A DNA stretch of 64,000 nucleotides from Ophioderma brevispina (GCA_023653785.1 JAMKCH010007079.1:1-64000), one strand, 5' to 3'. Shown: positions 34,986 to 48,062, numbered from the stretch's first letter. Numbers and translations: made by a program. The notes: generated by a model not told the origin, from the letters alone.

Positions 34986-35578
34986 TTCTTATTTTTGGCA
35001 ATTAAAAGGGCCTTATAATTAACCTTAAATATTTATCCTGTTTAAGTTATTTCAAGAAAATGAAATAAATAAAAAATGTCCAAATCATCTGATTTTCTTA
35101 ATTTTCAGTGATCCTAAAATTCGTGGTTATTGTTATTTGTGGATTTTTAATTATGGTAGTGCTGATCTGTTTGAAACCAACAGGCCCGCTTGTCCCATTG
35201 CAGGGTAATTTTCCTTAACTGTGATGTCAGCTACTTAGCTACAGGAATAATTGACTTGTCACTGAAAGTGCTTTTTTCCTGTGCAGTGATTTGGCATCAG
35301 ATTTTAAGAGACTGGTTAAATCCTCAGTTTTCACAGCTTTATAATCCGTCAGTCGATTGACAGTCCCAAACAAGACCTTTGAAACCATGGGCAATTTTCG
35401 TCATCTTATGCCCTGGGATGCAGACATCTTGTGCCAGTTATAGAAAAATTGTATTTTATCGTCTCAAAAAGGAACATTTCCAAAATCAATTTAAGAATGC
35501 CCTTGTTACCCCACCACCTACCACCAACCCCCCCCTTTTACCACCACCCCCCCCCCCCTTCTTAAGCACCCTTCTTGG
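34986..35578. other. AT-rich intergenic DNA with a C-rich tract
   Basis: A C-rich stretch lies at about 35511-35562. No gene was recognised before the LINE remnant. Confidence 0.45.
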
Positions 35579-36430
35579 ATAATGACAACCCGAAAACTAC
35601 GCCCTTATCTAAGATTTGTTGAAAAAGGTTTGTCGCACAATCGCCTTACGAACATTTGTCTTCAAACAACTGTAATGACCACTCAATCTGCATACAGGAA
35701 ATATGGTACAGAAACAGTTCATATAATGACATACTGCGTGAATTGGATGGTAAACATGGTGTTTTTTCTTGTACTTTTGGACTCTCAGCTGCCTTGACAC
35801 CATTGATCGGACAGTCTTCTCAAACGTCTTGATCACTTGGTGTTGAGGCCACGCGTTTCTTGCATGAATGGTTTTCATCAGCCATCTTTGTCATTGTTTG
35901 TGCAGATATCAGGCATGAACATTTAATGGGACTGTATCATCGCATCTGCTCCTTCACTTGGAGTTCTCAAGGATCCGTGCTTGGACCGTATTCTATTCAC
36001 CCTTTGTTTCCCTGTCATTCCTAGCATCCCCCAGAAATATTGGATGTATGTTTTCATGCCTGCCTCGGATGATTACGCAACTTTATTGTCTTTCGAATCC
36101 AAAATGATGAATGTCACTCGTCAAACGTGCAGAAGCTTGTATCTTAGTTCCTGGATGTCTCAGAACAACTCAAACTGAATTATGAAAAGACACATTTCTG
36201 ATTATTTACATCTTAAATTTCAGCAGGCAACAACTCGCCACCGGGTGATCATACATAAAAGTTAACAGTTCTTACTATCCGGGGGTCCTTTCACCGAAAC
36301 TCGGATCGTACTCTCCGTGGCATACTGTGATGACTATGAAGGGGGGGGGGGAGTTTAAGATGGTATAAACTACTATCCAGAAATAAAAACCATGTCAGAA
36401 ATGCCGAACGAGACATTTTGTAATATAAAC
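35579..36430 (+). pseudogene. Degraded non-LTR retrotransposon reverse transcriptase (CR1/Jockey-like)
   Basis: Pieces of a LINE reverse transcriptase occur in order on the + strand but in shifting frames. A QSAYRK..GTET block (35685-35725) is followed by FLVLLDSQL, which fits the finger/palm region with the first catalytic Asp. A GSVLGP-type block lies near 35968. An ASDDYATL block near 36066 keeps the Asp-Asp pair of the YADD box, and a downstream SWM..NN..NYEKTHF-like block lies near 36151-36195. Stops and frame changes separate the blocks, so no protein can be made. The family is inferred from block order. Neither endonuclease nor 3' tail was recognised. A run of ten or more G at about 36340 may hide further error. 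Confidence 0.8.
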
Positions 36431-37648
36431 GCAAATAACCTGGACACCGATGGCTAAACTGAGCGTCGACGCATCAATGAAAATCTATGTGTAATTTTAT
36501 AGATTCTAATTATATAATTTATAAGTATTTAGTAAGAATTTTAGTTTATACTAATTATTGTATGAAGTCGAATGTGAGAAGAATCATTTTTAATGAGTGT
36601 AATGTGGAATCGATTCCCTGATTAGAGCGATCATACTCTGTCCCTGAAGGTGTGATAATAAAGGGAAATTCTTTCAAAGTTCCTCCATGCTGCAGTTATG
36701 ATACTATTTTTGGTACTTAAAATCTTAGTTCCCCACCGAGCGAGATGCCATCTCCAAGCTTTTTGCAGAGAAAATAGCCTACGCACCATACATACCATGA
36801 TAAATAGCTAGAAAATTACATAACCCATACAAAGCATTTGGGAGGCACCTAAGGTTTGAATTTGATTTGCACGACACTACAGTACTAATCCTCAGATCTA
36901 ACGCACTTCTATAAAGAAAGAAGGGAAAGAGAGACAAAGTTGTATGTTTAAACACTTTGGTGGTTCTTTTCACATATCTTTTGATTTCTTTCACGTTTCA
37001 GGCATTTCAACTGTACAAATTTCATCGCATTTTTGCAGTATACCTCAATGTTCAAACATATACATAATATTTTCCATTGAAACAATGTGGTTCTCAATCT
37101 TTATGACAGCTTTACTGTTTGTCAAAGAAGAAGTATTTTTATGTTTCTGGAGATGTCATAAATGTATAATGAATCGAGATAACTTTTTAGAGTCTCCATA
37201 TTTTTATATCTAAAAATAGAAGAAGTCTGGCACTTTTGGTCAATTGTCACGCGAAAGCACTATAATGCGCGAATTCCAAGCCTAATTATGTGTTGGACAA
37301 TGGTGAAATACAGCTTTAACAAACAAACAGTTTTCCAAAAGGCTAACATCCTTAAAATCAAATACGGATCACAAAAGGGGAAACCCCCTCAGTCGGCATA
37401 ATCACAGATCACATTGTTGTCAACTTACACACTGTGCGCATGCACGGAAAAGGTTTCGTCTGCTTAAAATATGCAACTAATAACGAAGCCTGACGAGCTG
37501 TATTTTATGTGATTATCCTTCCAAAATTGGCTTGTATGGCCGGATTAGGACAAGGATATGGGATATTATTCCTATGAGATATCTGGATTATCAAATTTCA
37601 TTGGGATAATTCTTCTTCTGTTTCGTCCAAACTTCACGGAAAGTTTGC
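36431..37648. other. Intergenic DNA without recognised genes
   Basis: Overlapping AT-rich open frames at 36779-37213 have no support. Nothing else was recognised. Confidence 0.45.
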
Positions 37649-37795
37649 ATGGGCTCAAATATGAAAATGGACCCGTCTTTGGCAACGGAAAAATCCACAC
37701 TTTTGTCCACCGTTTGTCAAGGAGAAATCTGTCTGCAAAATGTGCAACTGGATCAGACTTATTTTCTAACTGAAATGCATATTTATGGAATCAAG
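37649..37795 (+). CDS. Possible first coding exon, product unknown
   Basis: An ATG at 37649 opens a 49-codon frame that ends exactly at a strong donor (ATCAAG|GTGAGT) in phase 0. The peptide starts MGSNMKMDPSLATEKS and has balanced composition, unlike the AT-driven frames around it. There is no recognisable domain, signal peptide or membrane segment. The next exon-like segment (38203-38273) does not match its phase. Chance occurrence cannot be excluded. Confidence 0.25.
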
Positions 37796-38202
37796 GTGAG
37801 TCTTAAAATATTATCGAAAAGCAGATCGAATCGTTGTATGACTTGCAACGATTTAGACTGACATGACTGAGAATGTTCAATTAACCCGCGGCCTCATTCA
37901 ATTGGCGGAACAGCTCCTACGCTGTGCAACGTCACACTACCAATCATGCACATCGACCGGCGGGCCCTTTAATTTCGGTAAACAAAAGACTCGGAGCGGC
38001 ACGATGCGTGTCAACAGAACCGTATAAATTTAATCAAAAGCTAAATTAAGGAACGGTCCACATCCTTCAAAAGCTCAGATAAATTCGGGATATAAAATAC
38101 TTGTGAAGTTTGACTTTGACGAATGGCAGAATTCCCAAAATCAGAAGTTGTACTTTTCATATCAAAACATTATTATTTACAAAAGTTTGAGGTCCACCAC
38201 AG

Positions 38203-38273
38203 GTGACCTCGCTGCCGAAGCAAGCGAGTATTTTAACCTCTACATACCTATGGCTAATGCCAAAATCGCTGAG
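38203..38273 (+). CDS. Possible small internal exon, product unknown
   Basis: A 71-bp segment lies between an acceptor (GGTCCACCACAG) and a donor (GCTGAG|GTAAAA). Entered with one base from upstream it reads DLAAEASEYFNLYIPMANAK with no stop and ends in phase 0. It needs a phase-1 partner, which the candidate exon at 37649-37795 is not. Support is weak. Confidence 0.17.
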
Positions 38274-38854
38274 GTAAAAACAATTTAATTTGAACTGAAG
38301 TCTAATTTTGAAGAGGGTTTTGCAAAATATCCGTGCTCGATCGTATTCAACTCATAAGTGACCAGCTCCTTTTCCCTAACTTACTCCCCTCAATTCCTTC
38401 CTCCGCGATCCGCTTAATCTTCAGTGCGCTGATTGGGCTTACAAACTGAAATTACTTCTTCAGTAATTCTTAATAAAGTTATACACTGAATATTCATAGG
38501 AAATGAGGCAAAAATTAAACCGACGACAAGAGTGACTATTTTACTTGAAAAGTCAAAAATTAATCCTTTCCACACATCAAATAAAATAAACCTTTATGGA
38601 AACATTAAAATCCATGAATCATATTTTCAGTGCATTTGACAATATACTATTAAATATCTCTAGGGAATTTCTTGTGTATAAATGACTGAGAAGATTAAAT
38701 AAGCCTAAAAATTGTGACGAAGAAAACAATTTCCCAGTGCGAACTGTTTTTGATGTCCTCTTTTACGAGTGAAATAAATCCTAATTTGAAGGAAGAAATC
38801 ACCTCATAGAACTCGTCGCAAAAACCATCCCCGAAATGTGAAAAATACCCTCAA

Positions 38855-39277
<423 letters not shown>

Positions 39278-40218
39278 TGCTGAAATTTACGCCCCAGATG
39301 AACTCTGCGGTATCTTGCTCCAACATGTAAAAAGACTTAAAATTTGCCTCCTGCTGAATTTGGATCGCCGATGGCGGCTAAAAATTGGTAAATGACATGG
39401 ATGAAAAAACAAGAAATGACCTTCTCAAGGAAAACTAAGACTAAAGCAAGCACAAAATAATACCTAGATGTTTTCCAGGAGTTAAATCATAACCATCATG
39501 TAATAAAAATAAAAAATAATGAAATCGTGAGTACTCTTCAACTTCATATGCTAAACCACTTCAATTATGAAACAACAGGTGCCTAGCCTAGACCAAACTT
39601 CGTTACATGACCCCTCCACTAACTAAACACTCTATTTCTTCTTCCACTGAAATCCCCAATACTCCCTTGACTTTTTGGAAATGAATAACCTAAAGTCCTA
39701 ATACCAATAAGAAATGAGATCCACCAAATTACAAAACTATTGCTCGAATTAGATTCATTGGGTAGCATACATCTGTTTCTGAGAGGCATACATTATATAA
39801 TTTCACGTCCTTCTGACATTACTTTCAAAAAGTTGGCCAATACATGTTCGAATACAGTCAAAATACCTGGTGTCTGCTTTCTGCTTTTCAGCCAGGGGGA
39901 TAAAAATGGCTTTATCTCCTGGCCCAAGGTCCATAACAAATCAGGTACAAGCACAGTTTGCAGGCTTCAATTCTGTATTGATGACGGCCTTAAACAAAAT
40001 GGTTATAATTGGCATTAACTTGGCCACTCAACAAATACTGGCAAGTCCGCTTGCTCATCCCCCTGGCAAATGGCAGTCTGGAACATTTGACCTTCCCAAC
40101 CTCAGATGACTTTGACCTTGGTCCGTGTCTTTTACAAATCTCACACATGAGGAACCCCTATTGCACTTAACCTTAAGTCTGGTGTAAACTTTTTGAAGGA
40201 GAAAAAACAAACCTAATA
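39278..40218. other. Intergenic DNA without recognised genes
   Basis: No domain, splice or repeat structure was recognised. The open frames at 39740-40109 overlap each other without support. Confidence 0.45.
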
Positions 40219-41150
40219 GCCTGGAGATAGCAGACACATGTAACACATCTCAAGGACAAAAGGTTTTGAGTGGTTAATTAATGGTTGCAGACTGAGACCG
40301 GAACCCCTGAACGTGATTCTTAAGTGCCGCAAGTGGTGCCTTAAGGATAGGGGCCAAAAACAAAGTTTGTACAGGGGTCAAATTTGTAAATTATCGCAAT
40401 CATGTTGACAAGCACAACCATGTTTATTGTCCAACCATAAGTTCAAAAAGTATAAAGTTTTTAATATGTACTCCTAAAGTTTCAGAGTTATAGGCTCAAA
40501 CAGCAAAATCATAATAATGGTCAATTTAGTGTACAGGGGTCATTTTAAAGTTACATGATTACTACTCCGGTTGGTAAAAAGTGGTGGCAAATATTGGAGG
40601 AGTTCATAGGATTAAAATAAGGAATAGTTTTGCACTGTCTTAATGCTTAGTTTTCGATGTAGGGGCACAGAAGGTCAAATTCCAGTGCATTCAATGGGCT
40701 GATCTTGTTACCACCCCTACTTTCTAAGCAAGCTTTTGAGACCCTCAAAACTATTCCCTTAATTTTAAAATCCATATCACACCAAATTTGCACCATTTTT
40801 ATCCAAATCGGACAATTTTTAAAATTTTGACCCCTGTACAACTGATATTTACCCTTTATTCTTGATTTATTGCTGTTTCTAGCCTATAATTCTGAGACTT
40901 TGGCCTGTAATATACAAACTATAACCTTTTCTGAATCCTTATGTTAGACACATAACATGGTGTGCTTTTCAACATGGAATTTTTTTTGGACTTAAAATTT
41001 TACCCTGTTAACGTTGTTTTGGCCCCCTCTCCTAAGGCCCCACTTGCGGCACTTAGAATAACGTTTCAGTTTCCGGTCAGTCTTCAACATAATTAATCAC
41101 TCAACCTTTTGTACTTGAGATGTGTTACAAATGTGTGCTAGCTCCTGGGT
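40219..41150. mobile_element. 0.9-kb near-palindrome, foldback family member 2
   Basis: The left arm (ACACATGTAACACATCTCAA, ATTCTTAAGTGCCGCAAGTG, TTTGTACAGGGGTCAAA) is mirrored by the right arm (TTGAGATGTGTTACAAATGT, CACTTGCGGCACTTAGAAT, and TTTGACCCCTGTAC about 40820). The halves meet near 40685. The member at 44382 shares ends and core; 9297 shares the core. Confidence 0.85.
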
Positions 41151-42900
41151 TATACCAAATGAATACACACACCCAACGACATAAGGACATGCGCGCTATC
41201 GCACAATCCCCCACTGCTTTTCGAGGCCAGGGCTAAAAATTTAGCCATCATTTTTTGAATCAAAAATGGTATAACCCAATTTTTTAAAATGAGCACTTTC
41301 ACAAATTGTGCACCAAAATGCAATTCTTACGGTATTGTAAAATAAAAGTCCAAAAGTAATTCCTCCTACCTAACTACCTATTCTTTCTTCCTGTTTTTTT
41401 TCTACATGAAACAATTAGATACAGTTCATTCACTGTCAAGTTAATTTTTTATCCACTTGATGCGATCTTGTAGACCATGGAGTTACATTCCAACTCAAAG
41501 TGAATTCTCATAGTAGTCTCTATTCAACAACTCACCATAAATATCTGGTTTTTTTTAATTCAATTTTACAATAAAGTCAATTTTTAATTGATGTTTGAAG
41601 TCATTAGTACTCACTACAGTAAACAAACACACACGAACATAATCTCCTTTTCTCATTCTTCTATTAGAAACCTTTCCATATATGGATGCCTAGATGATAT
41701 ATCAATTTCGATTATGCTAATAAAAACTGACTTTCCTAATATTCTTATTTCTGCACCCACCTATTTATGCTGAAAGAAACAAAACATACCATCTTATATA
41801 TAACATGTTCAGGGGTTGCAAATATAAGATTTAGAGCGAGGTACGGTTTAAGGGTGGCCTGTGCAATGATGCGCAATTGAATGTGTGTACCACACGTATC
41901 ACAGTAGTGCGCTAAAGGTGGCAACAAAGAGATTTCAAATAACAGGTTCCGAAAAATGTGAAACTTCTGATTTTTTGCCACTGGGGTAAAGCTTTAATAA
42001 AAATATCCCATCTTAAGGATTAAGCTTGTCGGAGTCAGAAACTGGTCCTCTCCTCTTTTTTGGTTCACACAACACCAAAAGTTGAAAATTTTGAAAAAAG
42101 AAAAAATTTTATTCAAAAAGATTGTAACTTTTAATGTGTACACTTGAGACTCCACAAAATATATATTGCTGGAAAGCTTATATTCCAAGGATTTCATCTA
42201 TAAAATAAGCGTAATTAGACAGGGTGGGGTAAAATATATATGGTGTAAACTTAAGAAAATGGTTGTCCATTTTTTTGCACCATAACTGAAACCGAATTTT
42301 TTAAAATCAAAAATGAAGTGAGCCAACCACTTTGAATTTTAATGATACTAATTATGAGTGGCTATCAATAAAAATAATAAGGTTGCCTGTTTCTTTGAGG
42401 CACGAAACAAGGTGATCAAAACGTACTTTCAACTGTAAAAAAATATGCAAGTTTGACTCATGAAACTTGTGGAAGTGTTTTCTTTAAATACACTTTCTAA
42501 ATTAGTTTTAATACAAACTTTTTGTATTTTCACTTTTCAAACACATTTTCTTTATTTTTTTTAATGAATTACCAAGTTTGCATATACAGGGGTGGTTCAA
42601 AAGTTGTAATTGGTTCTCTGCCAGCACTTAACATAGAATTAAAACTCGGTATAAAACCCCAAATTGACACTAGGTATTTAAGACATTTCAGCAGTTTAAT
42701 AAATTTTAAATAAATGAAATGGGGAAATTAAATTTATTTGTACACAATGTTTTAAATATGTTGTATTATAGGGTGGCTGAAAAGTTATCTCTTTTGTCAC
42801 TTAACAGGTGTGTCTAATTAAGATACAGGGGGTACATTTTTACAAACTTGTTAGGGTTTTCACCACAGTGTTCAGGGTGATTTAACATTTATACTGTCAC
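41151..42900. other. AT-rich intergenic DNA
   Basis: I saw no ordered repeats or exons. Phrases such as GGGGTGGTTCAAAAGTT (42590) and GGGTGGCTGAAAAGTT (42773) recur 180 bp apart, which may be a diverged duplicate. Confidence 0.4.
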
Positions 42901-42904
42901 ATAA

Positions 42905-43013
42905 TCAAACACTGGCACACTTTTCACTGTGACGGTAGACATGACGTTGAATTCTTTTTCCCGAACGGCTTTCCACAGATAGGACACTTACGGAGATTCT
43001 TTTGGTGTGCCAT
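42905..43013 (-). pseudogene. C2H2 zinc-finger fragment, probably frame-broken
   Basis: On the minus strand an acceptor-like TCAATTTTCAG is followed by an ATG (43013) and a frame containing NLRKCPICGKPFGKKNS, the Cys-Cys half of a C2H2 finger. The expected His half (RHVYRH then SEK) follows at once but in another frame, so one small indel interrupts the finger; the first frame stops at 42924. It could be an exon with an assembly error, a decayed zinc-finger gene, or a transposase-derived finger. Only one finger is seen, with no neighbour exon. Confidence 0.45.
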
Positions 43014-44381
43014 TCTGAAAATTGATGAAGAGATCTGACAGTTTATGCACCGATTTAAAAAGCCCAATTTCTAAAGCACATGTTCAAAGGCATAGTAATG
43101 ACCTAGATTTTAAGAGTACAGTGACCTAGATAACTAGGGATGTGCCATTAACCACATCCCAGGATGTGGCTGGAAGTTTGGGTCGAGGCAAGTTTTTTTT
43201 AGGTCCTGAGAGTCAAGTAATTTTTTTTCAAAATGCACCTTTTTGGGTGAGTCAGTGGACCGGGCACGTTTTCTGATGATGAGGTCAGTGGTCTTTTTTT
43301 TTTTGCTCATATAGCAAGTCAACTTTTTTTTTAGTAAAAACTTACGCTCCCCCCTGGAAGTCTAATGTACAGCCCCTAGTGGGCTCACAAGATCCTTGGC
43401 TGCACCTGCCTCTAGACACTGCAACATTTCCCCCAGGCTTTTAGGCATTTCTAGATTTTTCTTTTTCTTTTCTTTGCTTTCTCTAAATGTATAAAAATAA
43501 ATTTCTACCTGGCACAATGTTTGAATGAGTATGAGATGGCTACCTATTCTTAATTATTCTCTATACTTTGTTTTTAGTTTGTCTTTTTTTCTGTTTGAAA
43601 TTATACCTAAAAATGAATTCTACATGGGTGAACTATGTTGGAAGTAGTTGTAGGACATTTATTTCTTCTCTTTGCAATATTTTTGCTTGTTTTTATTGCT
43701 TGTTCCTAGATCTGTTTCCCTTCAGTTTAAATGTAATTAACCAATATGTAAGTAAATAAAGTCACACTTACAAAATACATTTATATTCTGGTACACTCAT
43801 GTATAGATACCTGATAATGAAGTAACAAGAAAAACCACTTTCCAAGCTGATACATGACGTGTGTGTCTGTGGCCACTTTGGACCTAGCTTGACAAGTCTA
43901 GCACGGGGGTCCGGGGCGGAGCCCCGGAAACGACTTCTCCCATATGGAGTTGGCCCAGTTAGAGTACCCTCGAACTAACTTTGACCATGGCAGAATTTAA
44001 TTATTTTTTTTGCCGACCTACTTAATTAGTCAATATTAATTACTTGGAATTTCAAATAAACTTGGTGTACAATGTACATCATCTTTATGTTTGTGCAATT
44101 TAATTTCCTTTAGCAATGAAATGTTGAAACTGACACGCCTAACCTTGGGAATCATATTTTCTGTGGTAAACCGTTAGTATGTGGTAAATAACTACACCAA
44201 TTACCATATTTTAATTAATCATCTTTAATTATTTGTGTCCAACAAATTAGTTGTCTAATTGATAAAGTATACACTTATTTATATGTGGTGTGACTTTGAG
44301 CTCGCTAGCATTTAATACTTTTGAAGTTATGAGCTCCAAAGTTTGCCTTTTCACACTATTTTGTGTGTAACTACTCTATTA
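43014..44381. other. Intergenic DNA with one GC-rich hairpin
   Basis: The only structure is CCGGGGCGGAGCCCCGG at 43911-43927, a perfect 7-bp all-GC stem in otherwise AT-rich sequence. No exon was recognised. Confidence 0.5.
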
Positions 44382-45320
44382 GCCCTGGAGCTAGCACACA
44401 TTTGAACACAATCTCCAGTACAAAAGTTTGAGTGATTAAATATGTTGAACGACCTGGACATGAATTCCCCTAAAACGTGATTCTTAAGTGCCAGCAAGGG
44501 GTGCCTTAAGGAGAGCCGGGGCCAAACAAAGTATGTCGGGGTCAAATTTTTAAATTGATCCAATTAATGTTGAAAAGCACACCATGTTATGTGTCTTAAC
44601 CATAGATTCAGAAAAGGTATAGAGTTGTAATATGTCATCCTAAAGTTCAGAGTTATAGGCTAAAACCGCAAAAATAAATAATCAAGGTCATTTCAAGTTG
44701 TACAGGGTTCAAATTTAAAATTGCTCTGATTTGGATAAAAGAATGGTGCAAATTATTGGTGGAGTCATAGGAGTAAAATAAGGAATATTTTGACTGTCTC
44801 AAAATGCTTAGTTTCCGATGCAGTGGGCACAGAAGGCAACGTCCATTGCATTCAATGGGTCATTGATCTTGTTACCCCCCTACTTCTGTATGTCAAGCAT
44901 TTGAGACACGCAAAACCATTCCTTAATTTTATCCTATGAGATCCACCAATATTTCACCATTTTTAATCCAAATCGGAGCAGTTTTAAATTTGACCCCTGA
45001 CAACTGAAATTGATCCCTTTTTACTTTGAATTTGTGCTGTTTTTAGCCTATAACTCCTGAAACTGAGCGTACATATTACACTATACCTTTTCTGAATCCT
45101 TATGGTTAGACACATAACTTGATGTGCTTTTCACCATGATTGGATCATTTAAAAATTTGACCCTGTACAAACTCTGTTTTGGCCCCCTCTCCTTAAGGCC
45201 AAGCACTTGCGGCACTTAAAACACTTTTTATTTTTTTTATTTTTTTTATTTTTTTTATTTTTTTTACTCAAACCTTTTGTACTTGAATTTGTTACAAAGG
45301 TGTGCTGTAGCTCCTGGTTA
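44382..45320. mobile_element. 0.9-kb near-palindrome, foldback family member 3
   Basis: The left end (CCTGGAGCTAGCACACATTT, AAGTGCCAGCAAGGGGTGCC, GTTGAAAAGCACACCATG) is mirrored on the right (GGCACTTAAAACAC, GTGCTGTAGCTCCTGG). It is clearly homologous to 40219-41150. A (T8A)n array has grown in the right arm at about 45226-45267 and disturbs the symmetry there. Confidence 0.85.
45226..45267. repeat. (T8A)n microsatellite
   Basis: TTTTTTTTA repeats about four to five times. It lies inside the right arm of the palindrome at 44382. Confidence 0.9.
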
Positions 45321-45327
45321 TATTGGT

Positions 45328-45360
45328 CTCCTCAACCGCCGGCTCCTCAACCGCCGGCAC
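45328..45360. repeat. Short GC-rich direct repeat
   Basis: CTCCTCAACCGCCGGC occurs twice in a row just outside the palindrome's right end. Confidence 0.85.
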
Positions 45361-46604
45361 CACCTGTGACCCATCGGTACTGTTCGTGCCATAACTTTGT
45401 TTATTTAGAAATCCAAAAACCCTGGGACTTCTTTTCATTTTAAAGAAGAATAACAGGCAACAAGATAAAACCACATTATTGACATAGACCTAAGTGAAGT
45501 ACAGACAAAACATTAGATACCTGAAAAAAAAGGCAACCGTGAAACAAACCACCATATTGGGGGGACCATGTTTCTGACTTGCGACCAGCTTGAGAATGTT
45601 TCCTTTTGGTAAAAACTTTTGAATTCTATTTCATATAGGAGCAATACGAAATTCAGCCTTGTTTCTATTGACATATAAGCATATACAAATCACCTTTTTA
45701 TTTTCATTTTAAGTTATCTGTAACCAAATAAAAGGTAAGGGATCTATTGTGTGTCCAATCTGTCTGAAATCACCACATATCACATAAAATATGGATGACA
45801 CTTGAAATCTCTCGTTGCACCTTTCAGGTCATTCATACTTCACTGCTGCAGTGAAAATGGATGAAAAACCATCCAATTCAACCGCAACAGCACCACAACT
45901 GTCATTGGCGCTGCTACGGTGTTGAGCCAGAGATGGTTTTCATCCATTTAGTTATAATATGCACAGCATGCACTTGCCTATGGAATAATGTGAATTCTTT
46001 TTTTTTTGATGAATTGAAAAAAAAAATCCACTTTCATGTACAATGTGCGTGCATTGCATATGGCACTGAATCTCCATACGATGTGGACAAGGCAGTTCAA
46101 AATTTTGTAAGTTGGCTCATATTTCGGCAGACACACATACAATTTCACAAATTTTAATTTCATAGTTAAAGCATGGGTTGCTATGGCAAGCCATCCACTA
46201 TCCAATTGTTGGATTTAGACCAAACTTCAATAGCCACGCCAATGCTTCCAAGTCGAGGATGAGGAAAAATCTACAGCTCAATTAACTTGAAAAGCATACA
46301 CTTTTGAGTCTTTCCGTATATACCTTTACAAAACCTGGTAATGTTATAGACTTGCTACTCTAGCATTCAGTGACAGAATAGCGTCATTTCATTGTTTGCC
46401 AGCCTGTGGCGTAACCCGGATTGTCAGAATGAAGATTAACAAGTGCGTTCTCGAACCACAAAGGTCCCCCCCGCCCGTCACGATAGTAATGGAGGGACAT
46501 ATAATTTTAAGAATCACAGGAAAAGTGTGATGGAAATAAGTGGTTCTCAAACACTGAGGCTTCTGCCATAAGTCAGTGCCATTGTTGAGGTATCAATGTT
46601 GACT
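45361..46604. other. Intergenic DNA without recognised genes
   Basis: The open frames at 45861-46205 on opposite strands mirror each other and show no domain. Confidence 0.45.
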
Positions 46605-47480
46605 ACATTGGACTAGATGACCCTAATGACCTTGAAATGACCTTCACAATTTTTGTTTAGAAATGTTGACCACATCTACCAAGTTTCATGACCTATTACA
46701 TGTTGATTTTGTTTTGACCTTGAAAAACCCCGCCCTTAGCTTACCTTGAAATGGCCTTCACAATTTTCAGCAATTAATGCTTACTACATCCATCAGTTTT
46801 CATGACCATACTACCATGTGTATTGATTTGACCTTTGGAATAACCCCACATGACCTTGAAATGACCATCAAAATTTTTGCACTTAATTTGACCACACCCA
46901 CCAAGTTTCATCATCCTACCACATACTTAGTGAGTTGACCTTGGATGACCCCACATGACCTTGAAATGACCTGCAATTTTTTTGGCACTGACTGCTGACC
47001 ACACCCACCAAATTTTCATCATCTAGCTACCACCTATTTTTGTGGTTTGACCTTGAATGACCCCTCATTACCTTGAATGACCTTCCAATTTTTTGGCAGT
47101 GAATGCTGACGCACCCCCAATTTTCCATCATCCTACCACTTGACAAGGGTTCTGCAATTTTTCCCATTTGGACCTTGAATGACCCCGCATAACCTTGAAA
47201 TGACCTTCAAATTTTTCGGGACTGAATTTTGACCACACCCACCAGTTCTCATCAGCTACCACAATTGAAAGGGCTATAGCAATTTAATTCCATTTTACCT
47301 TGAATGACCCCAATGACCTTGAAATGACCTTCACATTTTTCGGCACTGAATGTTGACCACACCCACCAAGTTTCATCACCTGCCACATTGCCAAGGCTTA
47401 TACAATTTAATCCCATTTTTGACCAAAATTGACCCTATTTTGGCCAGATTTGACCTTTGACCCATGCCACATGACCCATC
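46605..47480. repeat. Tandem array of about 110-120-bp units rich in TGACCTTGAAATGACC
   Basis: About seven diverged units recur, each with GACCTTGAAATGACCTTC, an ATTTTT run, GTTGACCACACCCACCAAG and TTTCATCATCCTACCAC. Spacing varies through indels. Confidence 0.9.
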
Positions 47481-47728
47481 TCCGAAAAACCCTTCATCCG
47501 CCGCCTAATTGCGCAACATCTATGGTGCGAAGATTGACACCCACACTTGCTTATATAAAAAGATATCGTGTTCTACAAGGTTATTGTATCAATTAACTCG
47601 ATTTTTGACCAATTTGACCTTTGACCCATGAACATGACCCACTTCAGATCACAGGCCACGGTCTTGAGATACATCTATGGTGCGCAGATGGACAAACCCC
47701 TCTTGCTTATATCCAAAGATATCGCGTG
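47446..47728. repeat. Two diverged direct repeats of about 130 bp
   Basis: TTTGACCTTTGACCCATG ... ACATCTATGGTGCG ... CTTGCTTATAT.. AAAGATATCG occurs at about 47446-47572 and again at about 47609-47728. Confidence 0.8.
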
Positions 47729-47775
47729 GGCACACACACACACCCCACACCCCATCAGGACGAAGAATTTCTATA

Positions 47776-47809
47776 GTCCCCCCTTCGCCAACAAAAGTTG
47801 GCGGGGGAC
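47776..47809. repeat. GC-rich hairpin
   Basis: GTCCCCCCTTCGCCAAC pairs with GTTGGCGGGGGAC across an AAAA loop with one small bulge. Confidence 0.8.
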
Positions 47810-47882
47810 CAAAAATGAGCGTGTTCGTAAGGAGCATACATTCATTCTAAGAACTCTCTATTCATGTAGGATTATATAAGTA

Positions 47883-48062
47883 CAGGGGTTTCTCAATATA
47901 ATGAGCTCAAGGGCCAGAGAATGCAAACATATATTTTAAAATTCCCACTCAAGGGCCAAATCCCCCTGAATCTCTTATGTTTCCCCTTTATATTTTGAGT
48001 CAGTGAGGGCCAAATCATGGTTGGGCAGGCCGGGTTTGACCCGCGGGCTATTGAGACCCCTT
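47883..48062. mobile_element. hAT-like MITE, about 180 bp
   Basis: The left end CAGGGGTTTCTCAA and right end TTGAGACCCCTT are imperfect inverted repeats of the CAGGGG type common in hAT elements. The interior has GGGCCAGAG, GGGCCAAAT and GGTTTGACCCGCGGGC motifs. Flanks TATAAGTA and TATAGTAG match at 6 of 8 positions, as for an 8-bp hAT target duplication. No transposase is present. Confidence 0.7.
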
